A program made the position numbers and the translations under genes. From positions 37,767,187-37,831,186 of the forward strand of contig OW388305.1 of assembly GCA_936450465.1 (NCBI GenBank): a stretch of DNA of 64,000 nt, in the 5' to 3' direction. The notes under the pieces are model-generated. The model was not told where the DNA came from. It worked only from the letters and a program-made list of their open reading frames with translations, and searched no databases. The DNA is from Gibbula magus (taxonomy: Eukaryota; Mollusca; Gastropoda; Trochida; Trochidae). Below, one piece after another: positions 24,275-41,695 of the stretch. The number at the start of each line of letters is the position of its first letter. Position 1 is the first letter of the stretch.

Positions 24275-25350
24275 ATGCAGGGCATTTTGATATTTCTCCT
24301 TAATATTAATCACATGCTCAGTTCCCACGAAAAGGACAACAGCAAGCCTAAGAAGCAACTGTGTTTCAGATATATCAACTGTGACACTGCAGATCGATGC
24401 TGGGTAAGATGTGGCACTCGGTGTACCTCTGCTCTCCTTGGTTTGGATGATCTGGACACAACATTTAGAAATGATTTGGTCAATGGATATATTATTCAAA
24501 CCTGTCAGGAATATGTTGATATATATTTACACACACCAAAGACCAGCCCGCCAGCTTCACAGTCAAATACCCATTCGCCAATGTCGTTCTTGGTGATACA
24601 ACCTGTTTCAACTGACCTGAGAGATGTTTGGGTAGGATCGATGTCATCAAATGTAATGAGAAAAACTGGCGTAAAGATTAAGACAAATCTTTATGGTTGG
24701 GCTTATGACAAAGTGCGAAACACTCTCTTTTGGTCTACTTCTGCTGGTACATTCAAGCAAGTCATCGGCACAACGCATTCAGTCAAGATAACTAGGAATT
24801 CATTATGCAAAATGAGTGTCTTCAAAGACCATCTCTATTATTACAGAGAAGGAACCATTTTGAGGCGGAGCATGTCACCTGGACCTGGATACAAGGTATG
24901 GTATTATACGGGAACTGATATCAAGGGTCAAACCATCAGTGATACCCTCTTTTGTTGGCTACAACAGTCGAGGAGGATCAAATGCTTGAATTTGATGACA
25001 AAGGAAATGGAGATTGAGATTGAGATAATGGATAGTTACCAATACAGTGTACATGTTTCTCACAACACAAGTGTATTTGTGTATGTCCCAAAGTTTGATC
25101 ACAAATTACATTTTATTCTTCAAATTTTCACACGTGACACTGGGATGAAATTGTGCCATAGTATAATTAAGGTGAAGAGTAGCCTAAACACGTTATAATT
25201 GCATGGTTCTTTTGTATACTATAAGACTTCCCTAATGGACAGGCTGAGAGCAAAGGAATTTGGAATGGATTGTACTATCAGTTCCAAAACGTTATCAGCT
25301 AAGTATCCAAAGTCATTTGGATTGTCACATTTCAGATATGTCTTTTTTTG
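24275..25350 (+). pseudogene. Secreted propeller-like gene, broken copy (U1)
   Basis: Same gene as 51087-52220 but with two disabling changes. A TAA codon at 25196-25198 replaces TAC by two nearby base changes (TACGTG to TAATTG), cutting the product to 307 residues from the chosen start. An extra G after a T run near 25350 creates a second stop in the remaining frame. The first 300 residues are otherwise nearly the same as in U2. An in-frame upstream ATG at 24218 exists, but the one at 24275 is directly followed by a hydrophobic leader and matches the start of the decayed paralogue. Confidence 0.75.
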
Positions 25351-26762
25351 ATAGCAATTATTCAAATGATGAATTTGTGAACTGGCTCACTTTACCCGTC
25401 AAACAATGAATTGGTTACATGGTGAGTTAGTGACTGCTTCCTTGGTTATATATGCTTTGTTACCTGATGATACACATTTGATATTTGTTTATACATAGGC
25501 TTGAGTCCTGATCATGTATGTTTGATTACCTGAGTATGTAATCCTTGATTCAATAATCACAAATGATTGATTGTCTTATTCTATATGCTTGATCTCAGGC
25601 TGTACATGCTTGATTCACTGAACAAGCATGTTTGATTCCCTGAACAAATATGTTTGATTCCCTGAATAAGTTCACTCTATTGTTTGTGATTAAACGCTTA
25701 CCTCAACAATATGTTCCTTTAACGACGACCACAGGGGGTGGAGTCGGAGGGATGTTTTGTATCACTCTGCTGGTCAAGCATAGATCGATTAGAGTACTTA
25801 TCTCATAATGTAATGATCCGAACTCGGTCCCACGTTAAAAAACACAAGCTATTTTGCTATTTTGGGTAATAGATATGTAAGAGAAAACGCTATTTTTTTC
25901 TTTTTTAATCCTCGTTGTATTTGCTTTGAATTCCCATGTCATAAACATTTGTTTTTTAGACTTATTTTCGTGATTCTAATTGGTCGAGAGAAACATGCAA
26001 CCATTTCCTGATGAAGGCAGATACAATTTGCAGTCATATCTCATGCATTCATACCTAGTGACGTCACAATCAATCTGAACAACAACAAAAAAACAATTCT
26101 AAATAGTGTATTCACTCTGGAAATGCAAATAATAATACTGGATCAAACGTATTCAGCAAGATGAAGTTATTGAGATCTATCCAAATAGCAACACTTGTTG
26201 CAACGAAGTTGATTTGGGAAGGTCTTTATCATTAACGTAATGGTCTGAGCATAACGTTTTGATGCAAATAAGAAAGATATATATCATATCATCTTTACAC
26301 ATCAGTTGATAACCAGAACATACAGTCCTTGGTCTACATGTACCTTTAGAATCTCTCACCAAATAATCCCAGGGGGTGTTTCACTTATTTCCTCTTACGG
26401 AACCGCATATATGTTATGTCTCATTTAGGCGATGTTTTGTTCATTCAAGTGACTAGGTTTCTGCTTTACCATTAGTCTGTGGATACCAATCAATGATCTC
26501 TTAAATCCTCCATTCAGCACATAATATATCATTTTAGGGTTAGAACTTATTCCTAGATTTGTTTAATTTCAATTAAATATTAATTGAGGAAAATGCTGAC
26601 GTTTGACGACTGTCAATAATAGATACATTCAGCGGCCATGTAGGATTAATTATTAGGTATGTTACACCTTTTTCTTACAAACTGGTTTGATAACCACAGT
26701 ATCTATTCTAATTTGTACTCAGTCCGCGTTCTTATTACATAATCGCAATTATTTACTTTCTA
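25351..26762. other. 3' flank of the propeller-like gene and unit end, no gene (U1)
   Basis: It begins with degenerate GATTCCCTGAACAA-type repeats, then the CCTTTAACGACGACCACAGG block (25711), which also ends the first paralogue's repeat. This marks the right edge of the internal duplication that produced the two paralogues. From 25800 to 26762 there is AT-rich sequence with a TGACGTCA word at about 26059 and no gene. Confidence 0.5.
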
Positions 26763-28847
26763 TACCAAAATGCCAATTTGTGTTCATGTCACTTCTGGCA
26801 TACTGACCGAAGGTCGGACAGTGATCTGATTCAAATATTATAAAAGACTGTATAATAAATAATAATCTTTATTTCTTATACCAAAATGCCAATTTGTATT
26901 GATGTCACTTATACAATTATGTGTAAGCTATGTAACAGTTGACAGGACGACATTCTATGCTAGGAAAGCAAGAATATCACCTATATTAAATCTCATGTCC
27001 AAATAATTATTCCACTGTTTACACAATGTAAAGTACGACAGATAGGTGCTTGGCATTTAATGTCCTTCATAATGACGTTTCTTTTTCGAAATGAGCTATT
27101 AAACGTCTTCCTATCTTCAGTTGTTTACGATCAATAATTCTCCAAACGATAGACCCCTCGTAAATGGTCAAAATCACTAAATTTTACTTTTTTGGAAACA
27201 TGTCCAAATTGTGCCCAAACTATCAACTTTTATATGATAGTGATATGTTATGGAATTTTAAAGCAAATCATTAGAAAGAGATTGCAGTAAGTTTTTACTT
27301 TGACATAAGTTCATTTGTAACGGATTTATGTCCCTTTGAACATGCCTCCGAAAAACGCCATTTTAAAAAAGGTCCATATTCAAGGACACGTTACTGAAAT
27401 TCGAGGCCATAATTAATATTCGGGCTAGATCACTTTTTACTAAATTTCAGATGATCTATGACACATAACTGTATGTATTGCCGTGATTTAGGAGAAGATT
27501 TTTGAAGACGTGTACCCTCAAAACCCCCAAAGTTGACAAAATTTTCAGTTTTTTTCAAAATAGCAAAAAAAATCATTATTTAAACAGCAATATAAGTCTA
27601 ATCGATGGGGAATGCTGTTGCCCACATTTTGATAAAAGTTTTATGAAAATATCTTACTCACTTGGGCAAGTTTCATATCATATTAATAAAAGGCCAATTA
27701 CAGCAAGTTTAAACAAATGGGTAACTGGTTCAATTGGTTTTACCAAGAGACTGAAATAATCCACTCATTTCCAAATCATCTGACAAAAATGCGGTCTATA
27801 AAGGTGTCAGTGTAAATGTAGTTTGAGTAGTTTCTGATTTCCATCAAGTTTGATTAAATGTATAAAAAAACGATACAATATTAAAATATGTGTGTGACAA
27901 TTTCTTGCGGCTAAGAATTCATCGCACCCAATTTTCAACATGTGATTGTTTATAACTATGTTCCCTCTACAACTCTATGAGTGAGTGAGTTATATAAGTA
28001 TTGTTCAACACCGTTTCAGCAGTGCAAAAGATTTAAGTTAATTGATTAATGTTTGAAATAATTGCAAAAGCAAACATTAACGAAACATAGGCTGTAAAAT
28101 ACAACATTAAACTATCAAGAAAAGTTAAAATGTACAATTTGTCAAATAAAATTACTACTATCAAAACGTCTACGACACTGTACTCATTTATACAGCATAT
28201 AAAATAATATAAGATTTGTGAATCTAATAAGTGGAAACGAAATAGATTTGAGAAAGCCCTGATAAACTTTGCTTGTACAAACTTATAAAATAAATAAAAC
28301 AAAATATATAAAAAACAAAATTATGACAAATTTCCGAGTTCTATTTTAATACCATTAATGATTCATCATTCAAAGACAATTTCCCGATAACAACTGAAAT
28401 ATGGTATATTACAGTAAAACTGATTTTATAATATTATATTTGACTTAAATAGACAACTTAAGAAGCGGGTTTGAGAAGATAAATAACATGAAAGTTGGTT
28501 CCCATGGGAAAATCATATTTTCCACTTCAACTAAGCTTTTACAGCTATTATTTAACCGATAATGGTTGTCATCCTAATAATAATTTTGAATTTTGAAAAA
28601 GATCGTTAATCAAATACTTACTGTTTCATTTTGGAGACAACACAATTTTTAAAAAGAGAGCAAAGTGGGACATGTGTTTGAATCAGTTACTGACCAAAAT
28701 GTCCAACTACCCATTATTAACATAGTGATATAATGGCATGTGATTCTGACCATAATGTGTGGCGCCACCTTTTGTTATATCATTGGCAGCAACAAACATT
28801 GGCATACTGTCAATAAGAATGTTTTCATGATCATGAGCAACAGCTTT
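26763..28847. other. Left flank of U2, no supportable gene
   Basis: Same sequence as U1 1-2614 but with two deletions: 497 bp at 27654/27655 (single-base homology at the joint) and 31 bp at about 28690. Because of the first deletion an open frame of 85 codons (27502-27759) is fused from non-coding pieces. I do not regard it as a gene. Confidence 0.6.
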
Positions 28848-30150
28848 ATTGGAACACTGTCTTTTAAAATTTGATGTTCACAGATGAATCAAAGTTTCAA
28901 TTCTTCAGAATCACAAGAAAACGGTGGTGCAGAAAAAGAATAGAGCCATTGGCTCTGTAGCTTATCAGGCTTTATATAGACTACATTAACTAATTCAAAA
29001 TGTCAACTTCTAGGTGAGAGGAAGCACGCACTTTAAATGGAGAAGATGAACTAGGTCTTAAGGTCCTTCCCCCTCTGACCTATCTTTGAGGCCAGAGATA
29101 AAATCCCCTACAAATAAAGACACACTTGAAGATTTAATTCATCACTGCTGTTTATTATTTCCCTTTGAAAAGCCATAACATCTCAAGATGAAAATAGCTA
29201 TTCAGGTCAAGAGGGTATGACCTCCGTGACCTTTATTTGGGGTAGCAGGGTCACGAAATCTACAATTTAGAATCCCCATTGGCAAAGGAGTCTGCACATA
29301 CCTTTTCAGCTCTCTAGACCTTTTGGAATGGAGAGGAGGTGAAATTAGATTTTTAAGGATGTGACCCCTGTGAGCCCATTTGGGGTCACGGGGTCACGAA
29401 ATCTACAATTTAGAAACCCCATCGGCCAAGGAGTCTGCACATAAAATTTCAGCTCTCTAAACCTTTTGGAAGTGGAGAGAGGGTGAAAATAGGTTTTTAA
29501 GATTGTGAGCCCTGTGAGCCCATTTGAGGTCACGGGGTCACGAAATCTACAATTTAGAATCCCCATTGGCAAGGAGTATGCACATAAAATGTTAGCTCTG
29601 TGGAGTCATTGGTTCTGGAGAAGAAGTTGAAAAAGCAAAAAGTTTACGGACGGACGGACGTCGGACGCCATGTCATGCCATAAACCCATCGGGCTTTTGA
29701 GGCCTGATGAGCTAAAAAAAATTGTGTGAAGTTTTCCCCGTCTGTGATGGTTTGGGGTGGGATTGGAAAGTTGGGACTGACACCGCTAATGGAAATTCGA
29801 GGCCGCATTGATTCGGACAAATACTGTGCCATCATACAAGAAAGGCTGCTTGACTCATGCATTGGGACAAGTGGCATTCCTTTTGTGCTCCAGCAGGACA
29901 AGGCGTGCGTGCATACGCTAAGGTGGATGCGTCAACATGACACCACAGAAATGAATTTTCCGGCCGCTTCACCTGACTTTAACCAAATTGAAAAAAGGCT
30001 GGCAGATCGTAAAGGACAAGGTTGAGAAATTTGAACCAAAAGACATTAACATTAGCAAACATTGGTAAGTCTGTCTCAGGAATTGATAGAGAATCTCACA
30101 GACTCAATGCTGTGTCACATTGCGCAGTGTCTAGAAAAAATAAACAGCAC
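28848..30150 (+). pseudogene. Tc1/mariner transposase relic A (U2)
   Basis: Same relic as in U1. The open part is 29726-30025 (99 codons), with VMVWGGI, LQQDKACVHT and SPDFNQIE. The first catalytic motif lies upstream near 28880 and is separated from the rest by the 757-bp MITE at 28958-29714. It is inactive for the same reasons as the U1 copy. Confidence 0.85.
28958..29714. mobile_element. MITE-A inside Tc1 relic, three internal repeats (U2)
   Basis: Same element and termini as in U1 (left end has one mismatch, TAGCTTATCAGGC). Three internal repeat cores start at 29249, 29392 and 29536, giving a period of 143-144 bp. The element is 139 bp longer than the U1 copy. Confidence 0.8.
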
Positions 30151-30249
30151 TGTTACAGACTATTGAACATTGAACTTTATAAATAATGTGAGATTCTCTG
30201 TACCAAATATCAGGTAAATACTACGAGTAATTTATAACTGTTAATTCTA

Positions 30250-30629
30250 AGTTGCCTCAATTTGTTTGCTCGGAGGTATATAAATCTTGAAACGAGATTC
30301 ATCGGTAAATGTGATGTGAGGTCAATGTACTCAAAAGTTGCGGAAACACTGCACCTAAGCAAAATGTGCATGACACTGTTGGCGGGCCTAAATGGTACTA
30401 TGACAGCCCTTCTCACCATACATCGATGTAAAAAATAACCTCATAGTCACAGTCTGTCTAGACGTTGGAATTTGAATGACAGTCAGGGTGGTTAAACATA
30501 GTTGACGTTGCGTTAAACGTCATAACAGACAGTTTTTGCAGTCTGTAGTTCAACAAGTTCAACCCGTTGGCTTCCATGGTTCTGCAGTATTTTGTCATTC
30601 TTTGTACAGTTCTTACACTAACAATGACA
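30250..30629 (-). pseudogene. Tc1/mariner relic B, 3' part (U2)
   Basis: Minus-strand relic as in U1, but retaining the 29-bp stretch that encodes the TFTDESRF first-Asp motif (about 30293-30325). Several frameshifts and stops. It continues on the far side of the EnSpm element at 46477-46580. Confidence 0.55.
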
Positions 30630-31882
30630 CACAGGACCAAAACCAGTGGAATCCAATTTCCGGATACCTGCCGGATTCCCCAATATCCTTACCCATTTGG
30701 TATCCGGGAATCCGGAAATGTATACTCTCCCGTATACCAGATCCGCCCATATTCTCCCGGAAATTTTTCCGGAAAGTATGTTTCTAAGAATACTGGAATC
30801 CGGAGATTATACTTTTCCATATCCCAGATCCGTGTGTCTTCTCCTGGAAATATTTCCGGAGAGTATGTTTCTAAGAATACTGGAATCCGGACAGAATATC
30901 TTATCCGGATACCCTTCTATTATTAGGAATAGACAAGTTATTGGGTAATATTACCGTCTTATGTTGAAAAAGTGTTCACATTATTTTATGATAATTATAA
31001 TGATAATAATTTATTACTATGTCATGCTGTTGCAATAAACTATATATACACAGCTTTACGCTACACATATAATAAAAACATTGCCTACTAGAGTCTATAA
31101 GACACAACTTTTACCTTGTTGAAAAACAGAAATACATAAATTAAAATGTTATATGGATATACATACATAAAGGCTAATACATCTTGCATACCTTTCACCC
31201 AACTCACTCAATCTGATGCAGTGACGCATACAGACTGTCACATTGATTCGCCCTAAAAGATGTTAACTGATTCACCGACCTTCATACACACTCATAATAA
31301 ACTCTCCAAAAGATTCAAACACACAATATGACACTCCCTCATACATATCTCCACTCAGACCGACACACACAGACTCACCCACATATGATATTGTCCAAGG
31401 TATTAAAACCAATCAAATTTATGAAACAAAGTCCATTTAACTTTTTTAATGAAACTGCTTTCAGGGACATCAAGTATCATACACTAACAGCATTAATATA
31501 TATTAACATTTTATATCAATGTTTTGTTACAATAAAATAGAGGGAGTATCTTTATAATTGTAAAGTTTGTTCTTGCTTTATTTGCCACAAAGTAAGTGCA
31601 ATATGCTGGTCATCATGCTTGACCACATATCACCGGTCTGCTAGTTAACAAGTGTCTGTAGCAACAGGTGGGAATGTAAGTGCTTCAGCAGTATTTCGGT
31701 ACACATCCAACAATTGATAAATTTGTGCATCTCATGACATGTGATTGAACCTTTTCAAAATTTGCATTGACATTTGCCACACAAAGAACATTATGGCAGT
31801 CATGCTTGACCGCACATCACCTCTCGGCTAATTAACACCTTGACTAATTGGATATAAACAATTAGTGTCTCGCTGTAGTAAC
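30630..31882 (+). repeat. Left terminal inverted repeat of the transposon (U2)
   Basis: As in U1. The partner is at 44158-46476. The inner edge in U2 can be followed a little further (through the AACAGGTG word) than in U1. Confidence 0.85.
30646..30915. promoter_or_regulatory. Subterminal palindromic motif array, left end (U2)
   Basis: Same array as at 4245-4515 with a single-base difference near 30780. Confidence 0.7.
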
Positions 31883-32195
31883 AGGTGAGAGCAGTTTGAG
31901 GGTGATTTCACATTTGTTGACGTTTAGCTAGTTGTAAAAGCTGGTCGTTTTAGAATCCTACATTTATATATTAAAATAAAGTTTGTTAATTTAATTTGTG
32001 TCCATACAAGGTATGTGCAAAATTCTGGTCATGCTTCATTACACATCACCTGTCGGCAAATTAACACTTTGACTAAGTGTCTGTAGCAAGTGCAAGAATG
32101 TAAGTGCTTGAGCAGTATTTCTGTACATATCCAACTATTGAAAAATGTGTGCATCTAATGATTTGTGATTGATCATTCTCAAAACATGCCATATT
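31587..32195 (+). repeat. Subterminal direct repeat pair (U2)
   Basis: Same pair as U1 5185-5795, with a few base differences. Confidence 0.65.
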
Positions 32196-32324
32196 TGTTA
32201 AATATTGAAAATATCAGCTATGTGCTGTTTGTTTTTGTCACTATATTGGATTTTGTCTATAATTGTGAATGTCTGTTCTGCAGTAAACAGTAGCTCTATG
32301 CATGCTCACCATAATTGTAATTAA

Positions 32325-32810
32325 AGGTCCATCCATTGTGTTGTTTGGGGTCACATATTCCAAACGTTATAAATGGTGTTACTTTATCGAGAAGTACCGA
32401 CTGTTACCGAAAACTACCATTTTGATTATACTTGGAAAAATTGACGATATTAAGGTAAAAGTAGTGATATCTGATCGAAAACCGTGCAATGCACAGCGTG
32501 TGGCGCGCGTCAATGAGTCAAACGTAATTTTGGAATCTTATTTATAACAGACAAGAACATAACTTTGAGTTGATAATGTTTCATAGGTCACATAACTACT
32601 GTGCATGTAAATTGGACGTGCAGTTTCGGTTTCTGCACATGCAAAATGATATTACTCAATTTTAATTGGAAACTAGTAATTATGATATATTTAGCGATTG
32701 GGGATAAATATGCAAGTTGAGTGAACTTAGTTGTATTGTAGAAAGCACATGTGGTGAAAATAACATTTAATTTAATTCATAAAATTTTATGAAAAACAAT
32801 TGATGCACCT
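32325..32810. mobile_element. TTAA-flanked MITE, piggyBac-like (U2)
   Basis: Same 486-bp element. TTAA is at 32321-32324 and 32811-32814, with the same inverted ends. Confidence 0.6.
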
Positions 32811-32814
32811 TTAA

Positions 32815-35365
32815 GACATACTTGGATGCAGAAAGTCAATTAATTTCAAATGAGATTCAAAGCGATGTGTTCACTAGCTGTGTTCAAATTACTAAAATCG
32901 AGCCATGCGGTCTGTAATTCACTATAGGTATTGCATTATTCCATTACATCCAAGTTTATAAGTATATAAATATAAATGCAATAATATGGTATTGACAAAG
33001 TAGTCTTTATAAAATATTGGCTTTCTTGGCGATTGTTTTAGAATGTTATAGATGTGTACACTGATAAAATGGTATCTTCATTACATCATATCAATGCCTT
33101 CATCAGCGGAGAAAGGAAACGACTTTATCATATCATGCGTAACATACTGCAATATCGACAATGGAGGATGGCATAAAACACATGCAATCCAGGACGACTG
33201 TACATTAATTCATTCATAGATATGGCGATAAAACATGTTATTGCTTTTTCTTGTTTATTGTGAATAACAAGTTCACCGACACCAACTGATATGAAGCGGC
33301 ATCTAAGATCTCAGGTGCTGCCTCGAGCCTAGAACAAACTCAGCTATCTTTTTAACATTATAGGCGCATACACCAAGAAATCGACCCTCATGTCCTGTAT
33401 ATAAAAATCCAACAACATACAAAGCTTAAACTTAAATCTATCCCCTCCTCCTATATCTAACTTAACTCATTCCAAATATCATTATTCCCCCCCCCCCCCC
33501 CCCCACTCACAATTCGGCATGGCTTCAAAAAATTATATAAGGCTACAAACTAACGCACTGTATATTGTTTGCAAGTCGGCGACATGACAGGCGTATAATA
33601 CATAATAAACAATTACAAATTAAAATATAAGCATAGACGAGATTTAAAAAGGTGACTCTCAATTAGGAATATAAACGACCTGTTGTAAATGCGTCTCGTT
33701 CTCAACAATGGAAACTTATAATGATATCATATATGCTGTTATAAGAGAGTTTTCGGTTTATAAAGTCGGCCAAGTTTTAAAAATCCGGAAATATACAATA
33801 AAGCAGATCATGCAAGCTGATCAAGGGCTGGGATGTGTGTTTGAAGAGGACATTCTTGGTTTATCAATGAATATACATCACTTGATTACATAACATACAC
33901 ACCCGTGTGTAATATCTTCACATGACTGGGCTATGTTCAATAGAGGTTTCAAGACTTTTAAACCTCTCTTGAACGCGATTACTCAATGTAGCGCTACGTA
34001 ACAAGGCGAGCAAATTTCGCGGAATTTGCACCGTGTCGTTCAGGAGCCCAGGTGTTACATCAACTGTCTTGCTACAATTTATCATCCATATAATAATGGG
34101 GACACCTGAATGAAAACATATAACCCGAAATAAACATAAAGATCCCAACATAAATTTAGATCCCTAAATATATTGTTTGCTACATTAAAATGTTTTTCTT
34201 AACAAGGCATGTTCATAGTTCGTCCCCAGTACGTGAAATACGCCCATTATTAAACGAAAACATTGTGTATAATTTATTTTCATACATAAATGTTAAAAAC
34301 ATAAAGGTCAGTCGGTAATATCTATATTTATGTTGTATCCATATAAGGTGAAAAATGAGCGTATTCACAAATTTTATGTAAATGTACTTGTGTTTACAAT
34401 GTGAGACACTGATTTCCTGCGTTTATTTTGAAATTCTCGTGGAAATAACGAAGTGTTTCTTGTGATATTAATGTTAATCAGTTATTTATTTATGACATAT
34501 GGACAGTGATATTAATATATCCGAAAAGGCACAGATATGTCATGGATTATGCAAGCCGATTAAAAGACGGAAGTTGTGTATATTTGAAAAAGGGCATCCT
34601 GTCAGTCATTTACTTAATGTATTTAGGACAGAAGTTTTATCCGTTCAATAAGCTAATATCTTGCTTATCTCATGTAACGCCAACGGAGAGAATAAACATT
34701 TAGTTTTAATTAAAACGATAAATTCTAAATGTCCATCAATCATCTGTTTCGAACCACTTAAAGAAATGGTTCTAGCTAGATAATTTTTATGGAACAAAAA
34801 TCGAGAAGACATGCCTGTTTACACACATTTGTTATTAATAGTGTACGTGCATATATGGTGTAATGTAGTGTAATGGAAACAGATAATGAAATAATTAAGA
34901 ACCCGTGTATCCATTTGTTAACCATTTGTTCAAATGAAAAGACCCATAGAAACCAAATAAGTTATCCATTATTTCAAATTGCACATGTATTCAAAGCAAA
35001 ATGATTCAATATTAATTATTATGATACACATGTTCAAATATTTTTTTCAGATGAAGCTTTAACAAAGAATGGATAACTATACTTTTGAGAAAAATTAAGT
35101 CTTGCAAATAAACTAAATAACTGAAACCCTTGATTGATATGATATGATATGTACCGTATTCCTTTTCATTTCGACAATGCCATAACTTATATCAACCATT
35201 ATATGTTGTTATTGTATTATTCATTGTATTGCGTGTGTAATGTTGGACTTACTATTTAACATCTAAACAATAATATCAATTACAAACACTAAGATTCAGT
35301 GCATGAGCCTTAGTTTATTATTTGGTGTAGGTCAAATGTATGCGCCGGACGCTCGCTGTCCACCA
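32815..35365. other. Transposon interior without a supportable gene (U2)
   Basis: Equivalent of U1 6414-8700, with an extra segment at 33486-33734 that starts with 18 C residues (33487-33504). A 61-codon ORF at 33708-33893 uses part of it and covers the first of the two diverged segments noted for U1. Confidence 0.5.
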
Positions 35366-35373
35366 TATGGTGT

Positions 35374-37090
35374 TATATAATAGCCAGACCACGTGCTCTC
35401 TCAGACAAAGAGCTTTGTTCATCATCCACATTTTGGCGGGATTAAATTGTCAGTATAACCCGTGACTGGTTGAAGAAACAGAATCTTGTCTGCCGGGTGT
35501 ACGTGAACTTCAATGGCAACAACTGTTGTCATTCACGGAGGGCAAAACAACATGATATTTCTACAACTGCATGCAGGTACAGTGCGCATTTCATGTAATA
35601 CTTACAGTTCATGTTTTTCTTATTGTGTGTCCAATATGCTAATGATAGAAATAACTAATTAAATAAAGTTGATCAAATACCTTCGAAATATTGTAACATT
35701 GAAAATAAAGTAATTGTGTTTCTGAAAGCAGTCAGGGCACACCCTGTATGAAACGTTTTCATTCTTATAATATAAAATAAATCAAAACTTGCAAAACTGA
35801 ACAAGACGTACCTAAAGTTATTTTAAAACGTTAACCATGCGAATAAAAATCAAAATTAATACACATAAGTCATAACTCTATATAGACAACCTCATTGATT
35901 TTGGACAATGGACTTTTTTCGAAAGGTTTGAAACTAAAATTCACACACAATAAATTACTTTGGTCATTATCTATAACAAATTTATTATTCAAAAAAACAT
36001 CACGTATCTTCCAAATTTATAATTCAAATATAGGGACATGGGAATATGTTAGAATGTAAATCCCATACGACGTTCAGAATTAACAGACTTCAAATACATT
36101 ATTTATGAGAATATGTACCATTTTACTAAATTATACAAATATCATTATGTAGAACATTTCTTTATATTTACTCTGCCGCATGATATATCAGACAGATTGT
36201 GTTGTGATGTTTGTTATGAAAGCAAAATGGAATTTTTAAAATTTATTATGAAACGATGTCAATGTTAATTGTATCAAGACAAACAGATTCTACTTTCTTG
36301 ATTCATTATAACATACGAATACATAAAAAATACATTCTAAAAAACGACCAAGTAAGAGTTTTTGTACTGATGTATATTTTTGAACATCATATTATGACCT
36401 TTATATTTAGTTAGAATATGAAATACCCCTTTGAATATTCATGTTTCTTTTATTAATTTGATACTTTTATAACATTTCAGCATTCCTGCACATGGGAAAC
36501 TTGAAGAAGGCGATAGATGACCTCTCACCTTAGCCTATAACAGGTACATGTGTTTCAAAACTTAACCTAAGAACTAATGTAATAATTGCAGTATACAAAA
36601 TAATAATATCTGGCAAATCAGAATGTATGATTGTGTATCTTACTAAAACACTTCAAATAAGTAAAACTGAGGTTATTAATATCATTTTTATGTTTGTTTT
36701 ACTTTTACAGCCTAGAAGAACACGAAGGAAGCATGTGGTCGGTCAAAGACTTCTACGCTTGAAGATGAGCATACCATTTGGTCGAAAGATCATTCCCATT
36801 GAGGACGGAGAAAGTATTAAGCTGAAGAGGGTGAAATCACCCCGGAGGATTAGTGATGTAATTAACCCCCCGGCCGTTTACCCGAGGAAAATAAAACCAC
36901 CTGTTCCTAACTATTGAATAGTGATTGGCCGGCAGCAAAGTATAAATCGAGAATATAACCACAGAATTATCAGTGATTTTCTTTCTTAATCAGCAGCAAT
37001 GCCCTGTTATTTTACCCCGTCATCCAGTTATGACATTTTGCTGGATGATTTATGAAGTAATTTTAAATAAAGCAATTTGTAAATGTATAT
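35374..37090 (+). other. Three-exon gene-like cargo inside the transposon (U2)
   Basis: Same structure as in U1: TATATAA 35374-35380, start codon 35513, donor after 35576, exon 2 36481-36543, exon 3 from 36711, AATAAA 37066-37071. All splice dinucleotides, the start and the early stop are preserved. One coding change in exon 1 (TTG to ATG, Leu to Met) is visible. Confidence 0.45.
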
Positions 37091-37520
37091 CTAGGATCTT
37101 CATAAATAAGATCACTATATAGTATTTTGTACTTGATATCATTTGAATACATTCCTTAGATTTAATTGTCAGATGTCTTCTCCTTTTTGCAGCATTAGTC
37201 AAGTATTTGCTCTGCAATTGACACTTAAGTAATAAACTTCATAATACAACACACTTGTGTTGTATTACTAGTACAACAGGCAAAATGTCTTTTCTTTTTT
37301 GCAATGAGTTAAAATAACATTCCAAGATTGACTTTGCTATTGGCACTTTATGTAATAAACTTTATAACAAAGTACAATTAGTTTTGTCATTACTAGAATT
37401 ATTTTCTCCGAAGCATTATATATTGCTATGTATGGAGATAGCAGTTGATGCTGTAGGTGTTGACACTGTATTCATTTAAATCATAACATGCTTGTTATGC
37501 GTGTTTAGCACAACATGCAA
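37091..37520. other. Transposon interior: imperfect direct repeat and hairpin (U2)
   Basis: Same repeat pair and palindrome as in U1 (palindrome at about 37242-37268). No gene seen. Confidence 0.55.
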
Positions 37521-37524
37521 ATGT

Positions 37525-38180
37525 CAACCATGGACACCAGATTGAAAACTACAGTAAACCATTACACTGAAACCTACAGTAAACCTTAACATGGAAACCA
37601 GACTGAAACCTACAGTAAACCATTACACTGAAATCACACTGAAATCACACTGAAACCTACAATAAACCATTACACTGAAACCAGACTGAAACCTACAGTA
37701 AACCATTATACTAAAACCAGACTGAAACCTACAGTAAACCTCAACATGGAAACTAGGTTGAAACCTACAGTAAACCGTAACATGGAAACCAGACTGAAAC
37801 CTACAATAAACCTAAACATGGAAACCAGACTGAAACCTACAGTAAACCTGAACATGGAAACCAAGTTGAAACCAAGTGTAAACTAAGAAATATGGAAACC
37901 AAGTGGAAACCAAGTGGAAACTATCACATGGAAACTGAGTTGAAACCTACAAGAAAGTTATTCATGGAAACCAAATGGATACCACTTGGAGGAGTGGGTA
38001 ATTATTCGCACTGGATACCATCCGGATACTGGTGCAAAATTCAGTTTCAGTGTTGCTGGAAACCACATGGAAACTGTTAAAAACTGTCTGGATACCAACT
38101 GGAAATACTGGTTTCCATTGGGTATCCTGTTAGTTTCAGTGTTCTGGAAACCAGCTCATTTTTGCTGTGGTGCTTATTGC
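37525..38180 (+). repeat. Minisatellite array of GGAAACCAGACTGAAACC units (U2)
   Basis: Same array with essentially the same number of units as U1, unlike the (TC)n tract downstream, which changed length. Confidence 0.8.
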
Positions 38181-38184
38181 ACAA

Positions 38185-41514
<3,330 letters not shown>

Positions 41515-41695
41515 ATAATAAATAGAATGATTGACAATCATTGACAAATACCATGTTTATCTGATCTCATCTCATGAGATAGAAGAGTAATATATTCTCA
41601 CTCGTGGCTGCTACAAAATTGTTCAACCTCCCTCGATGAGATAATCATGGTATTAACGAAAAAATATCCGCTGTATATTTTATTTCCATAAGTAT
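41515..41695. mobile_element. MITE-B (U2)
   Basis: Same element as at 14795-14975 in the second array unit. Confidence 0.65.
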
